In this document: in pieces, positions 54,280 to 62,719 of the stretch
How positions within the stretch are numbered: position 1 is the first letter of the stretch
Layout: every line of letters starts with the position of its first letter
NCBI RefSeq assembly: GCF_011745145.1
Contig: NZ_CP050191.1
Coordinates: forward strand, 6,310,467-6,374,466
Direction of reading: 5' to 3'
Length of the DNA: 64,000 nucleotides
DNA from: Mycobacterium sp. DL440
Lineage (GTDB): Bacteria; Actinomycetota; Actinomycetes; Mycobacteriales; Mycobacteriaceae
Translations under genes and position numbers: made by a program
The notes under the pieces: model-generated
Databases searched by the model: none
Told to the model about the DNA's origin: nothing
The model's input: only the letters and a program-made list of their open reading frames with translations

Positions 54280-56340
54280 ATGGGACGTTATCGTCTTGGC
54301 ATCGACATTGGCGGTACGTTCACCGACTTTGTGCTTCAAAATGCGGACACCGGTGAACTTGCGACCTGGAAACATCTCTCCTCCCCAAGCGATCCCTCGG
54401 TTTCCGCGGTAGAGGGCGCTGAAGAACTTTTGGAAAGCCAGAACGTCTCGTTTGCAGAGGTTGTGCAGATCGTTCACGGCACCACAATCGGGACGAACAT
54501 CATCATCGAAGGCAACGGTGCCCGCACTGCGCTATTGGTGACAGAAGGTTTCGGCGACATGCTGATGATCCAGCGTCAGTCCAGGAGCAATCCGTACGAC
54601 ATTGTCGCCGACAAGCACGCCCCTTTGGTTCCTCGCGATTTGGTTTTCGAGGTTCCAGAGCGGATGCGTTTCGACGGTTCGACCTATCGCGAGTTGGATG
54701 AGGATCGGGTTCGGGCGATTGCTCAGGGTCTCCGCGAGGCCGACGTTGAGTCGGTGGCCGTCTGCCTCCTGCACTCTTACGCCAATTCGGCTCATGAGGA
54801 TCGAGTCGCGATGATCCTGCAGGAGGAGGTTCCCGGCCTGCTCATCTCGCTGTCGAGCGAGGTGGCTCCGATCTCCCGCGAATACGAACGAACGAGTACC
54901 ACGGTAGCCAACGCGTACACGCGCCCTGCGTTCGAGCGCTACCTGCGTCAGATGGTCTCCTCGCTCGAAGACCGCGGCTTCGCAGGGTCGTTCTATCTGA
55001 TGCAGGCCAATGGTGGCGTCGCCAGTGTAGAGGTGACGACGAAGTTTCCGGTTCGTGCGCTCGAATCTGGTCCCGCTGCCGGCGTGACAATGGCCGCTGC
55101 CCAAGCCGTCTATGCGGAGGCAGGCGATGCGCTGGCCTTTGACATGGGCGGCACTACGGCCAAGGTTTGTCTCATCGAAAACGGCGAGGCGCGGATACTC
55201 AACTCATTTGAGGCAGACCGGACGGAGATGCGTCCGGGCACCGGCCTGCCGATGCTCATCCCCAGCATCGATCTGATCGAGATCGGTGCCGGTGGTGGAA
55301 GCCTGGCGCGCGATACCTTGGGCATCATTGCCGTCGGGCCGCAGAGCGCCGGCGCCGACCCGGGTCCGGTGTCGTACGGACTCGGGGGTACCGAACCGGC
55401 TGTAACGGATGCCAACCTGTCGCTGGGGTACCTCAATCCGGGGTACTTCAACGGTGGCCGGATCAAATTGGACGTCGAGGCGGCGAACAAGGCGATCCAA
55501 CGCGTCGGGGAATCTCTGGGACTCGATGTCGAGACGACCGCCTGGGGAATCCACGATGCCGTGACTTCCAACATGTACCACGCGATGCGGGCGGTGACGG
55601 TCGAACGATCACGCGACCCAAGGGATCTGGCCCTGATCCCATCTGGTGGCGCCGCACCGACGCACGCTTGCCGTCTCGCCCGCCAACTCGGCATGAAGAA
55701 GGTCTTGCTTCCCGCGAACACCGCGGTCAACTCGGCCGTCGGCTTGTTGTACGCCGACCCCAGGTTCGACTTGGTAGTCACCTGGATCGGCATCGCCAAC
55801 GACGATCACCTGGCAGAGATGGGGGAGCTGTTCAATTCCCTCGAAAAGCAGGCCACCGCACTGCTTGATGCCACCGGTCTCGATGGCGAGCGCTACATCG
55901 TCCGCTCTGCTGACATGCGGTACCACGGACAGGGCCACGTTCTAGAGGTCATACTCCCGGGTGGCGACCTCGATGGTGAGATGCTCAATTCAGCCTTCCG
56001 GGACCGCTATGCGGAGTTGTACGGTTACGCGAACGAGGATTCCGAGGTTGAGGTGACTGCGCTTCGAATCTCGGCTCGAGCGGTTGCGCCGAAGTTGGAT
56101 CTGCCTCGTGGCGAGGGGACCGGCCGCCCGGCCGAGCCGAACCATCGCCGGCAGGTGTATTTCCCTGATACCGACGGCTATACCGAATGCCCCTGCTATC
56201 GGCGGGACGACCTGGACATTGGGGCGACGATCGACGGCCCGGCCGTGATCGAGGAACGCGACACTTCTGTTGTGCTGCCCCCTGGGGATCGCGCGACTGT
56301 CGATGCGTACCGAAACCTTGTGATCGAGATTGGAATCTGA
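54280..56340 (+). CDS. hyuA: Hydantoinase/oxoprolinase family protein, subunit A
   Basis: A 686-residue ASKHA-fold ATPase subunit. It opens GRYRLGIDIGGTFTDFVLQ (phosphate 1 loop), then VHGTTIGTNIIIEG, and has the central FDMGGTTAKVCLIENGEA (phosphate 2) and AGGGSLA. ATG at 54280 has CAGGAGG upstream. HyuA/HyuB complexes perform ATP-dependent opening of hydantoins, 5-oxoproline or lactams, or ATP-dependent carboxylation (acetone and acetophenone carboxylases). Which reaction occurs here is not settled. First gene of the P3 operon, 3 nt before hyuB. Confidence 0.92.
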   Translation: MGRYRLGIDIGGTFTDFVLQNADTGELATWKHLSSPSDPSVSAVEGAEELLESQNVSFAEVVQIVHGTTIGTNIIIEGNGARTALLVTEGFGDMLMIQRQSRSNPYDIVADKHAPLVPRDLVFEVPERMRFDGSTYRELDEDRVRAIAQGLREADVESVAVCLLHSYANSAHEDRVAMILQEEVPGLLISLSSEVAPISREYERTSTTVANAYTRPAFERYLRQMVSSLEDRGFAGSFYLMQANGGVASVEVTTKFPVRALESGPAAGVTMAAAQAVYAEAGDALAFDMGGTTAKVCLIENGEARILNSFEADRTEMRPGTGLPMLIPSIDLIEIGAGGGSLARDTLGIIAVGPQSAGADPGPVSYGLGGTEPAVTDANLSLGYLNPGYFNGGRIKLDVEAANKAIQRVGESLGLDVETTAWGIHDAVTSNMYHAMRAVTVERSRDPRDLALIPSGGAAPTHACRLARQLGMKKVLLPANTAVNSAVGLLYADPRFDLVVTWIGIANDDHLAEMGELFNSLEKQATALLDATGLDGERYIVRSADMRYHGQGHVLEVILPGGDLDGEMLNSAFRDRYAELYGYANEDSEVEVTALRISARAVAPKLDLPRGEGTGRPAEPNHRRQVYFPDTDGYTECPCYRRDDLDIGATIDGPAVIEERDTSVVLPPGDRATVDAYRNLVIEIGI

Positions 56341-56343
56341 ACC

Positions 56344-58086
56344 GTGACAACGACAACGACAACGGAACTGGTTGATCCGATCACTCTTGGGGTGATCTGG
56401 CGTGGACTCACCGCCGCCGCCAACGATGCAGGCACCACGCTGGCGCGCACCGGCTACTCCGAAGCGATCCGGGAAGGGCGGGACTTCTCGGTCGGGCTCT
56501 TCGACAGCCGCGCGCGAATGACCGCCCAGGGTGATTTCAGTCCCGGGCACCTGGGATCGATGCCCACGGCGGTCAAGAACGTCCTCGACTACTACCCCAC
56601 CGAGACCCTCAAGCCCGGCGACGCGATCATGCTCAACGATCCGTGGATGGGGTCGGGGCACCTTCCGGACTTCTTCCTGGTGTCGCCGGCCTTCCTCGAC
56701 GGCGAGATCATCGGCTACACCGTGTGCTGCGCCCACATGATCGACGTCGGGGGCGCGGTCCCGGGCTCTCAGGCGGTCACCGGTATCACCGATCAGTTCC
56801 AGGAAGGCATTCGCTTCCTCCCGGTCCGGGTGTGGAACGAGGGTGAACCGAATGTGGAGCTGTTCCGCACGCTTGCCGCGAACATCCGTATCCCGGACAA
56901 GCTGATTGGCGACCTCAAGGCGATGCGTAACTGCAACCGCCTCGGGGAACTCCGTCTGCAGGGGCTCGTTCGGCAATTCGGCCGGAAGATCTACGAGGCG
57001 GCGTGCGACGAGATCCTTGTTCGATCCGAGCAGGCGATGCGTGAAGCCATTGCCGAGATCCCGGACGGGACCTATCACGCGGTCGATCACTTCGACGATT
57101 GCGGGCCGGATACCGAGCCGATTCGTCTCGAAGTCACTGTCACGGTGCAGGGCGACGAGGTGATCCTGGACTTCGCCGGGACCAGTCCCCAAACCCGCTC
57201 GGGTATCAACGGTGTCGAGCAGTATGTACGAGCGTGGTGCTACTTCACCATCAAGGTGCTGACACTCGGTTCCTCCGTACCGCAGAACGCCGGCTGCATC
57301 GCGCCGATCAAGTGGACCGCCCCGGAAGGGTCGGTACTCAACGCCAAGCCGCCGGCCGGTACCGGGGCGAGGGCGGTGATGCAACAGCGGATCTTCGACG
57401 TGCTGATGCAGGCATTTGCGACCGCTATTCCCGACCGTGTGATGGCTGCCAGCTCACACTTTTCCAATCCCGTCATCGGTGGTATCGATCCCCGGACCGG
57501 CAAGAACTTCGTGTACTACGAGGTGGTCGTTGGCGGATTCGGTGCTTTCGGGTTCAAGGACGGCACGGAGGCGATGTTCGCGGTCGCCAACATCGACACC
57601 ATTCCGACCGAGGTCAACGAAAACTCATATCCAATCATCGTGGAGCGCTACGAGTTTCTGCGCGGGACCGCCGGTGCAGGGAAGTTCCGAGGTGGGCACG
57701 GCGTCCGCAAAGATATCCGTCTGCTCGGTGATTCCATGCAATTGACGGGTCTCACGGACCGCCAGACGTTCCGCCCGCCCGGCCTTCTGGGTGGATCGGA
57801 CGGCACGCTCGGGGCCACTGTCCTCAACCCGGACACTCCCGAGGAGCGCAAGCTGCATTCGAAGGGCATCTATGACGTCGAGCCTGGGGCGTTGCTCTCG
57901 ACCAACCTGGCCGGCGCCGCCGGATTCGGGAATCCGTTCGAGCGCGAGCCCCGTCGGGTCGCGGCCGATGTGCGTGCCGGCCTGCTCACGCCGGAAGCTG
58001 CGCGCGAAGAGTACAGAGTGGTGCTTGATCAGAGCGGCAGTATCGATGAGAGTGCCACTCGCGAGCTGCGTTCTCCTCAGAGGTAA
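56344..58086 (+). CDS. hyuB: Hydantoinase/oxoprolinase family protein, subunit B
   Basis: A 580-residue partner of HyuA. Family marks: DPITLGVIWRGLTAAANDAGTTLARTGYSEAIREGRDFSVGLFD, PGHLGSMP, ILNDPWMGSGHLPD-like MLNDPWMGSGHLPD, and GGHGVRKDIRLLGDS. GTG start at 56344, coupled to hyuA. The usual bacterial subunit is of this size. No separate small third subunit, as in acetone carboxylase (AcxC), is seen in the window. Confidence 0.92.
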   Translation: MTTTTTTELVDPITLGVIWRGLTAAANDAGTTLARTGYSEAIREGRDFSVGLFDSRARMTAQGDFSPGHLGSMPTAVKNVLDYYPTETLKPGDAIMLNDPWMGSGHLPDFFLVSPAFLDGEIIGYTVCCAHMIDVGGAVPGSQAVTGITDQFQEGIRFLPVRVWNEGEPNVELFRTLAANIRIPDKLIGDLKAMRNCNRLGELRLQGLVRQFGRKIYEAACDEILVRSEQAMREAIAEIPDGTYHAVDHFDDCGPDTEPIRLEVTVTVQGDEVILDFAGTSPQTRSGINGVEQYVRAWCYFTIKVLTLGSSVPQNAGCIAPIKWTAPEGSVLNAKPPAGTGARAVMQQRIFDVLMQAFATAIPDRVMAASSHFSNPVIGGIDPRTGKNFVYYEVVVGGFGAFGFKDGTEAMFAVANIDTIPTEVNENSYPIIVERYEFLRGTAGAGKFRGGHGVRKDIRLLGDSMQLTGLTDRQTFRPPGLLGGSDGTLGATVLNPDTPEERKLHSKGIYDVEPGALLSTNLAGAAGFGNPFEREPRRVAADVRAGLLTPEAAREEYRVVLDQSGSIDESATRELRSPQR

Positions 58087-58310
58087 CCATGTTGTCGCAC
58101 TTGCCCTGTCGTGGCAACCGCTGCACCGACATCCGGCGGTATCACCTCCTGGTGGGCTGTTGTGGAGTAGATGCGACTTGGCCTGTGGGGCACGGAGTAT
58201 GACTGAGGTGTACGGACGGCGCGAGCGAGAAGCCTACCTGTTTCAGGTCTCGTTCTGCAGAAACGTCTTCTCGCCCTTGGTCGTTGAATTGACAGACAAG
58301 GAATGAAGTA

Positions 58311-60428
58311 ATGAGAGATCCGATGTACGACATCTTGTTCGAGCAGGTTCAGATCGGCCCGAAGCGGACCAAGAACCGGTTCTATCAGGCGCCGCACTCG
58401 ACGGGGCTGGGCATGGATCGCATCGAATCTCAAGTCAGGTACCGCGGTATCAAGGCCGAAGGCGGCTGGGGGGTCGTCAACACCGAGTATTGCAGCATTC
58501 ACCCCGAGACGGGCGGGGCCCCTCCGCGCGGCATGAACATGTGGGATGACAACGACATGAAGAACCACGCCCATGTCGTTGATGCCATCCACGAGCACGA
58601 CGCTCTGGCCGGCATCGAACTCTGGTATCCCGGTGCCTCATTCGCCACGCCCGGGCTCGAGTCGCGGATGTCCGCTCGGTCGGCCTCGTCCATTCGAGCC
58701 GGCGCGTCGAGCATGGGTCTCACGCGGGAGATGGACCGCGCGGAGATCCGCGAGCTGCAATCGTTCTTCGTCGCCGCGGCCCGCCGCGCGCGCGATGTCG
58801 GCTACGACCTGATCAATCTCAACAGCGCGGAGGTCGCGACGATCTTCGAGAGCTTCCTGATGGAACATTTCAACCGCCGAACAGACGAATATGGCGGTTC
58901 ACTGGAGAACCGGGCGCGATTCGGGGTCGAGACCTTGGAGATGGTCCGCGAAGCCGTCGGAGACGACTGCGGCATCGTGATGCGCCTCTGTGTAGACAGT
59001 GGCGATGGAACGGGAAAGGGTCTGCGGCCGCACGAGGACGCGGGTCCATTCATCTCGCTGGCTGACCACGCCGTCGACCTGTGGGATCTGCAGGTCGGAG
59101 GCTGGAAGGGGCCGTGGCCCGAGGACGCCGGCTCGTCACGCTTCTTCGAGGAGAACTTCCAGGGTGTGCCGGTGGCCGCGATGCGTCCCTACACCAAGAA
59201 GCCGATTGCCGGCGTCGGCCGGCTGACCAGCCCCGACTTGATGGTCAAGCTCATCAAGAACGGTCAGTTGGACCTCATCGGCGGTTCGCGTCCGTCGATC
59301 GCCGACCCCTTCCTCCCGCGCAAGATCGAGGAGGGGCGTCATGGCGATATTCGCGAATGCATCGGCTGCAACATGTGTGTGGCCCGACTCAGCCAGAGCG
59401 CAGCGATCATCTGCACCCAGAACGCCACGATCGGCGAAGAACATCGACGTGGTTGGCACCCGGAGAAGTTCACCCGCGCAAGCAATGCCGACAAGAACGT
59501 CCTCATCGTCGGCGCCGGCCCCGCGGGCATGGAGTGTGCGATCGTGCTCGGCAAGCGTGGGATGAACCAGGTCCACTTGGTGGATGCCGGTTCCGAAGTC
59601 GGCGGCGGCATGCACGCGATCGGAGCGCTACCCCGGTTGAGCGAGTGGCGGCGGGTCATCGACTGGCGCGCGATTCAGATCGAAAGCCTGGAAAACGTCG
59701 AGTTCATCGGCTCCACTACCTTGGACGCCAAGGCTATTCGCGATTACGGTGCGGACATCGTGGTGATCGCGACCGGCGCTGACTGGGCGACCGACGGGTC
59801 CAACGGCTTCACCATGGAATCGCTGCCGGGCGCCGATGCGCAGCTCCCACACGTGCTGACGCCCGAGCAGATTCTCGCAGGCAAGCAGGTCCCGGGCGAC
59901 AACGTTCTGATCTACGACTGCGATGGGTTCTTCACCGCAACCAGCTTGGCGGAAAAGCTTGCGATGGAAGGAAAGAACGTGCGGCTGGTGTCGGCTTCGC
60001 CTTCTATCGCACCCTACGGCGCCTACACCGTGGAGTCTGATGAGATCTTGAAGCGGTTTGCCGAACTCGGAGTCGAGCTTGTGACATCGAGAGTCCTGGT
60101 TTCGGTGGAACCCGGTCGTGCCGTCGCTGCCAGAACCTTCGATCTGAACCTCACGCCAACGGACGAATGGGCAATGGACGCTGTCGTTCTCGTCACGCGT
60201 CGCATCCCCAACGACAGCCTGTACCAAGAGTTGCACAGTCTGGGGCAGGACACCCTGGCAGAGGACGGGATCACCGGGCTCTATCGCATCGGTGAAAGCG
60301 TGGCTCCGCGCCACATCGCCGATGCGATCTTTGACGGTCACCGGCTCGCGCAGGAGATCGACGGTGCCAACCCGGCTGTTCCGTTGCCCTATCACCGCGA
60401 GCAGCTGGTCCTGCACAGCGCAAACTGA
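58311..60428 (+). CDS. Trimethylamine dehydrogenase-like FMN/4Fe-4S/dinucleotide flavoprotein
   Basis: A 705-residue protein laid out like trimethylamine/dimethylamine dehydrogenase: an OYE-type TIM barrel (1 to about 345), a 4Fe-4S motif with Cys350, Cys353, Cys356 and Cys368, then an FAD/ADP-binding domain VLIVGAGPAGMECAIVL. TMADH has Cys30 that covalently holds FMN in NRFYQxPHC; here the same place is NRFYQAPHS, a serine, so the link is absent. The barrel HSY region that carries the TMADH catalytic His also differs (NLNSAEVA). It should bind flavin and iron-sulfur, but its substrate is probably not trimethylamine. Confidence 0.9.
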   Translation: MRDPMYDILFEQVQIGPKRTKNRFYQAPHSTGLGMDRIESQVRYRGIKAEGGWGVVNTEYCSIHPETGGAPPRGMNMWDDNDMKNHAHVVDAIHEHDALAGIELWYPGASFATPGLESRMSARSASSIRAGASSMGLTREMDRAEIRELQSFFVAAARRARDVGYDLINLNSAEVATIFESFLMEHFNRRTDEYGGSLENRARFGVETLEMVREAVGDDCGIVMRLCVDSGDGTGKGLRPHEDAGPFISLADHAVDLWDLQVGGWKGPWPEDAGSSRFFEENFQGVPVAAMRPYTKKPIAGVGRLTSPDLMVKLIKNGQLDLIGGSRPSIADPFLPRKIEEGRHGDIRECIGCNMCVARLSQSAAIICTQNATIGEEHRRGWHPEKFTRASNADKNVLIVGAGPAGMECAIVLGKRGMNQVHLVDAGSEVGGGMHAIGALPRLSEWRRVIDWRAIQIESLENVEFIGSTTLDAKAIRDYGADIVVIATGADWATDGSNGFTMESLPGADAQLPHVLTPEQILAGKQVPGDNVLIYDCDGFFTATSLAEKLAMEGKNVRLVSASPSIAPYGAYTVESDEILKRFAELGVELVTSRVLVSVEPGRAVAARTFDLNLTPTDEWAMDAVVLVTRRIPNDSLYQELHSLGQDTLAEDGITGLYRIGESVAPRHIADAIFDGHRLAQEIDGANPAVPLPYHREQLVLHSAN

Positions 60429-60529
60429 CCGCCACGGCGCTGGAACCATGCCCAAATCGGTTCGAAGTGGGCGCCTTTCTGTACCCGCCATTCCACAAAA
60501 CTGTCCCCCGAAAACTAAGGAGCAGCGCG

Positions 60530-61717
60530 ATGACAGCCCTTGATGGCGTGAAAGTGATCTGCGTGGGGCAGTTCTACATGGCGCCGTACGCCACCATGCT
60601 CATGGCTCGCCTGGGAGCCGACGTGATCAAAATCGAGTCGCCCGCCGGCGACCCCTATCGCAGGCTTTCCACCGTTGACACGACGGGCATGTCGATTCAG
60701 TTCCAGTTCATGAACTCGGGCAAGAAGACAATGCGCCTCGATCTCAAGGATCCCCGGGGACAACAGGTGCTTCGGGAACTGGCAAGCCGTGCGGACGTGC
60801 TGGTGCAGAATCTTGCGCCCGGGGCGATGGAGCGGTTCGGACTGGGCTACGAGCAGCTCAGCGCGCTGAACCCGCGGTTGATCATGGCCTCGGGAACCGG
60901 GTTCGGGTCGTTCGGTCCGTATGCGGGCGAGCCTGCGATGGACCTCACCGCGCAGGCTCGCAGCGCAGTGATGAGCACGACGGGGTACGAGGACGGTCCG
61001 CCCACGCGTACCGGGCCTTCGGTGGTCGACTTCACCGCCGGTGCGCATCTGGTGGCCGGCATCCTGGCGGCTCTCTACCAACGCACCCGCACCGATCGTG
61101 GCCAACACGTCGAGGTGGCACTGCAGGACGCCATCATCCCGACGCTCACCTCCAACATCGCCGGCATGTTCAACCCCAATGGCCCAGCGCCCGAACGCAC
61201 CGGTAACCGCCACGGCGGCATGGCCGTCGCGCCCTACAGTGCGTACCCGGCGAAAGACGGCTGGGTCACCGTCCTGTGCCCGACGGATGGGCATTGGCAG
61301 CGGCTGTGTGAACTCATGGCTGACCCGGAAGCCTCCGACCCGGCACTCGCAGATATGGCTGGACGCTGCCGGAACATGGACCAGGTCGACGCGATAGTGC
61401 AGCGGTGGACGGAACGGTTGACCAAAACCGACATCGTCGAATCGCTCAAAGTCGCGAACATTCCCGGCGCCCCTGTCGTCACGCTGCCGGAATTGATGGA
61501 CGACCCGCATGTACGTGCCCGGGGTGTCCTGCGTCATGTCACCGACGACACCGGCGACTGGCTGACATTGGGCAGCCCGATCTTTCTCACCGAGTCCCAG
61601 ATGGTCGAGCCGACACGCGCCGGACGGCTGGGACAACACACCGAATCGATTCTCGCCGAGGAACTCGGCATGTCCGACGACGCGATCGCTGACCTTCTCA
61701 GCGACGGCGTGATCTGA
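60530..61717 (+). CDS. Class III CoA-transferase (CaiB/BaiF family)
   Basis: A 395-residue family III CoA-transferase: DGVKVICVGQFYMAPYATMLMARLGADVIKIESPAGDPYR, NSGKKTMRLDLKDPRG, and the catalytic Asp in GEPAMDLTAQA near residue 150. It transfers CoA between carboxylic acids, so it should activate the acid produced by earlier steps. ATG at 60530 follows AAGGAGC. It lies 101 nt after the flavoprotein gene and 17 nt before the first MaoC gene. Confidence 0.92.
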   Translation: MTALDGVKVICVGQFYMAPYATMLMARLGADVIKIESPAGDPYRRLSTVDTTGMSIQFQFMNSGKKTMRLDLKDPRGQQVLRELASRADVLVQNLAPGAMERFGLGYEQLSALNPRLIMASGTGFGSFGPYAGEPAMDLTAQARSAVMSTTGYEDGPPTRTGPSVVDFTAGAHLVAGILAALYQRTRTDRGQHVEVALQDAIIPTLTSNIAGMFNPNGPAPERTGNRHGGMAVAPYSAYPAKDGWVTVLCPTDGHWQRLCELMADPEASDPALADMAGRCRNMDQVDAIVQRWTERLTKTDIVESLKVANIPGAPVVTLPELMDDPHVRARGVLRHVTDDTGDWLTLGSPIFLTESQMVEPTRAGRLGQHTESILAEELGMSDDAIADLLSDGVI

Positions 61718-61734
61718 CCGCGAAAGGGATGCAG

Positions 61735-62235
61735 ATGGCAGTTACCGAGGAATTAGTGGACAAGGTTCGAGCGTGCGTGGGTGACGCCTCGGAAACGTCG
61801 ACCGCGACGATCGACGCGCTGATGTCCCAGCGATACGCGCGGGCGATCGGGGAGACCAATCCTCTCTACGTTGATGTCGAATACGCTCGCTCCAAGGGCT
61901 ACGCGAATGTGCTCGTTCCGCCGAATTTCCTTCCCTCGTACCTCGATTGGTCCGACGGAGGCGCCGAGAACGAGCTGCGCCCGGACGGCACGCCCCCCGG
62001 GGAGATGGAGTGGGTTCCGCTCGAGGGCGTGCGGCTGATGGGAGGCGGGGAGGAGATGATCTTCCACTCCCCACTCGTAGCCGGCACCGAAGTGGTGATG
62101 CACAGCGTGCTCGACAGCGCCGAATCTCGGGAATCGAAATCCGGACCGATGTTGATTCTGCACATCCGCAACAGCTACGTCACCTCCGATGGAGCACCCA
62201 TCCTGACGTCGATCCGCACCGTCTTGGGGAGATGA
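61735..62235 (+). CDS. MaoC-like dehydratase, N-terminal-type hot-dog subunit
   Basis: A 166-residue single hot-dog protein of the type with FAS1-like N-terminal dehydratase domain: SQRYARAIGETNPLYVDVEYARSKGYANVLVPPNFLPSYLDW, and MGGGEEMIFHSPLVAGTEV. The ATG at 61735 is preferred because GAAAGG stands 7 nt upstream. It lacks a clear catalytic Asp/His hydratase motif, which its partner has. The pair resembles heterodimeric enoyl-CoA hydratases such as ChsH1/ChsH2 of mycobacterial sterol degradation. Confidence 0.85.
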   Translation: MAVTEELVDKVRACVGDASETSTATIDALMSQRYARAIGETNPLYVDVEYARSKGYANVLVPPNFLPSYLDWSDGGAENELRPDGTPPGEMEWVPLEGVRLMGGGEEMIFHSPLVAGTEVVMHSVLDSAESRESKSGPMLILHIRNSYVTSDGAPILTSIRTVLGR

Positions 62236-62236
62236 G

Positions 62237-62719
62237 ATGACCACGACCTACGAAACAACACAGCTTTTCGCCGACGATGTCGCGGTGGGCTACGAGCTCG
62301 ACTCGCTGGTGCAGCGCCCGACGACCGTGCAGTTGTTCCGGTACTGCGCTGTCACGTGGAACAGCCACCGCATCCACTTCGACCGGGATTACGCGGCCAC
62401 CGAAGGCTATCCCGACGTGCTCGTGCAGTCACACCTGCACGGTGCCTTCCTGACCAGCCTGTGCGACAGGTTCGCCGGCGCAGCCGGACGCATCGAACGG
62501 CTGTCATACTCCGTGCGCCGCTTCGCTATTCCCGGGGATACGCTGATTATCACTGGTGCGGTGTCGGGCGCTCGGCAGACCGCCGACGGCGCTGTCTTCT
62601 CGGTCGACATCCGCGAGGAGCGCCGCGCAGATGACACCGTCTGCGCCCAAGGCGAAGCCGAGATCTTCTTGCCAGCGCGGGCAGGCAGCATCGACTCTGC
62701 CACCGGGCGCGCATCGTGA
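62237..62719 (+). CDS. MaoC-like dehydratase, catalytic-type hot-dog subunit
   Basis: A 160-residue hot-dog protein with the hydratase 2 region in CAVTWNSHRIHFDRDYAATEGYPDVLVQSHLHGAFL, where His-x-x-His-Phe-Asp follows the family position of the catalytic Asp/His pair, although the usual Asp-x-Asn is Trp-Asn. It follows its partner after one base and overlaps the next gene (GTGA). Expected to hydrate an enoyl-CoA intermediate. Confidence 0.87.
   Translation: MTTTYETTQLFADDVAVGYELDSLVQRPTTVQLFRYCAVTWNSHRIHFDRDYAATEGYPDVLVQSHLHGAFLTSLCDRFAGAAGRIERLSYSVRRFAIPGDTLIITGAVSGARQTADGAVFSVDIREERRADDTVCAQGEAEIFLPARAGSIDSATGRAS

Noticed and set aside
58087..58310. Possible fourth copy of the shared operator before the TMADH-like gene
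   Set aside because: The 224-nt gap was read on both strands and has no WCGTAWATACGAAC-like site; the gene is probably transcribed from P3.
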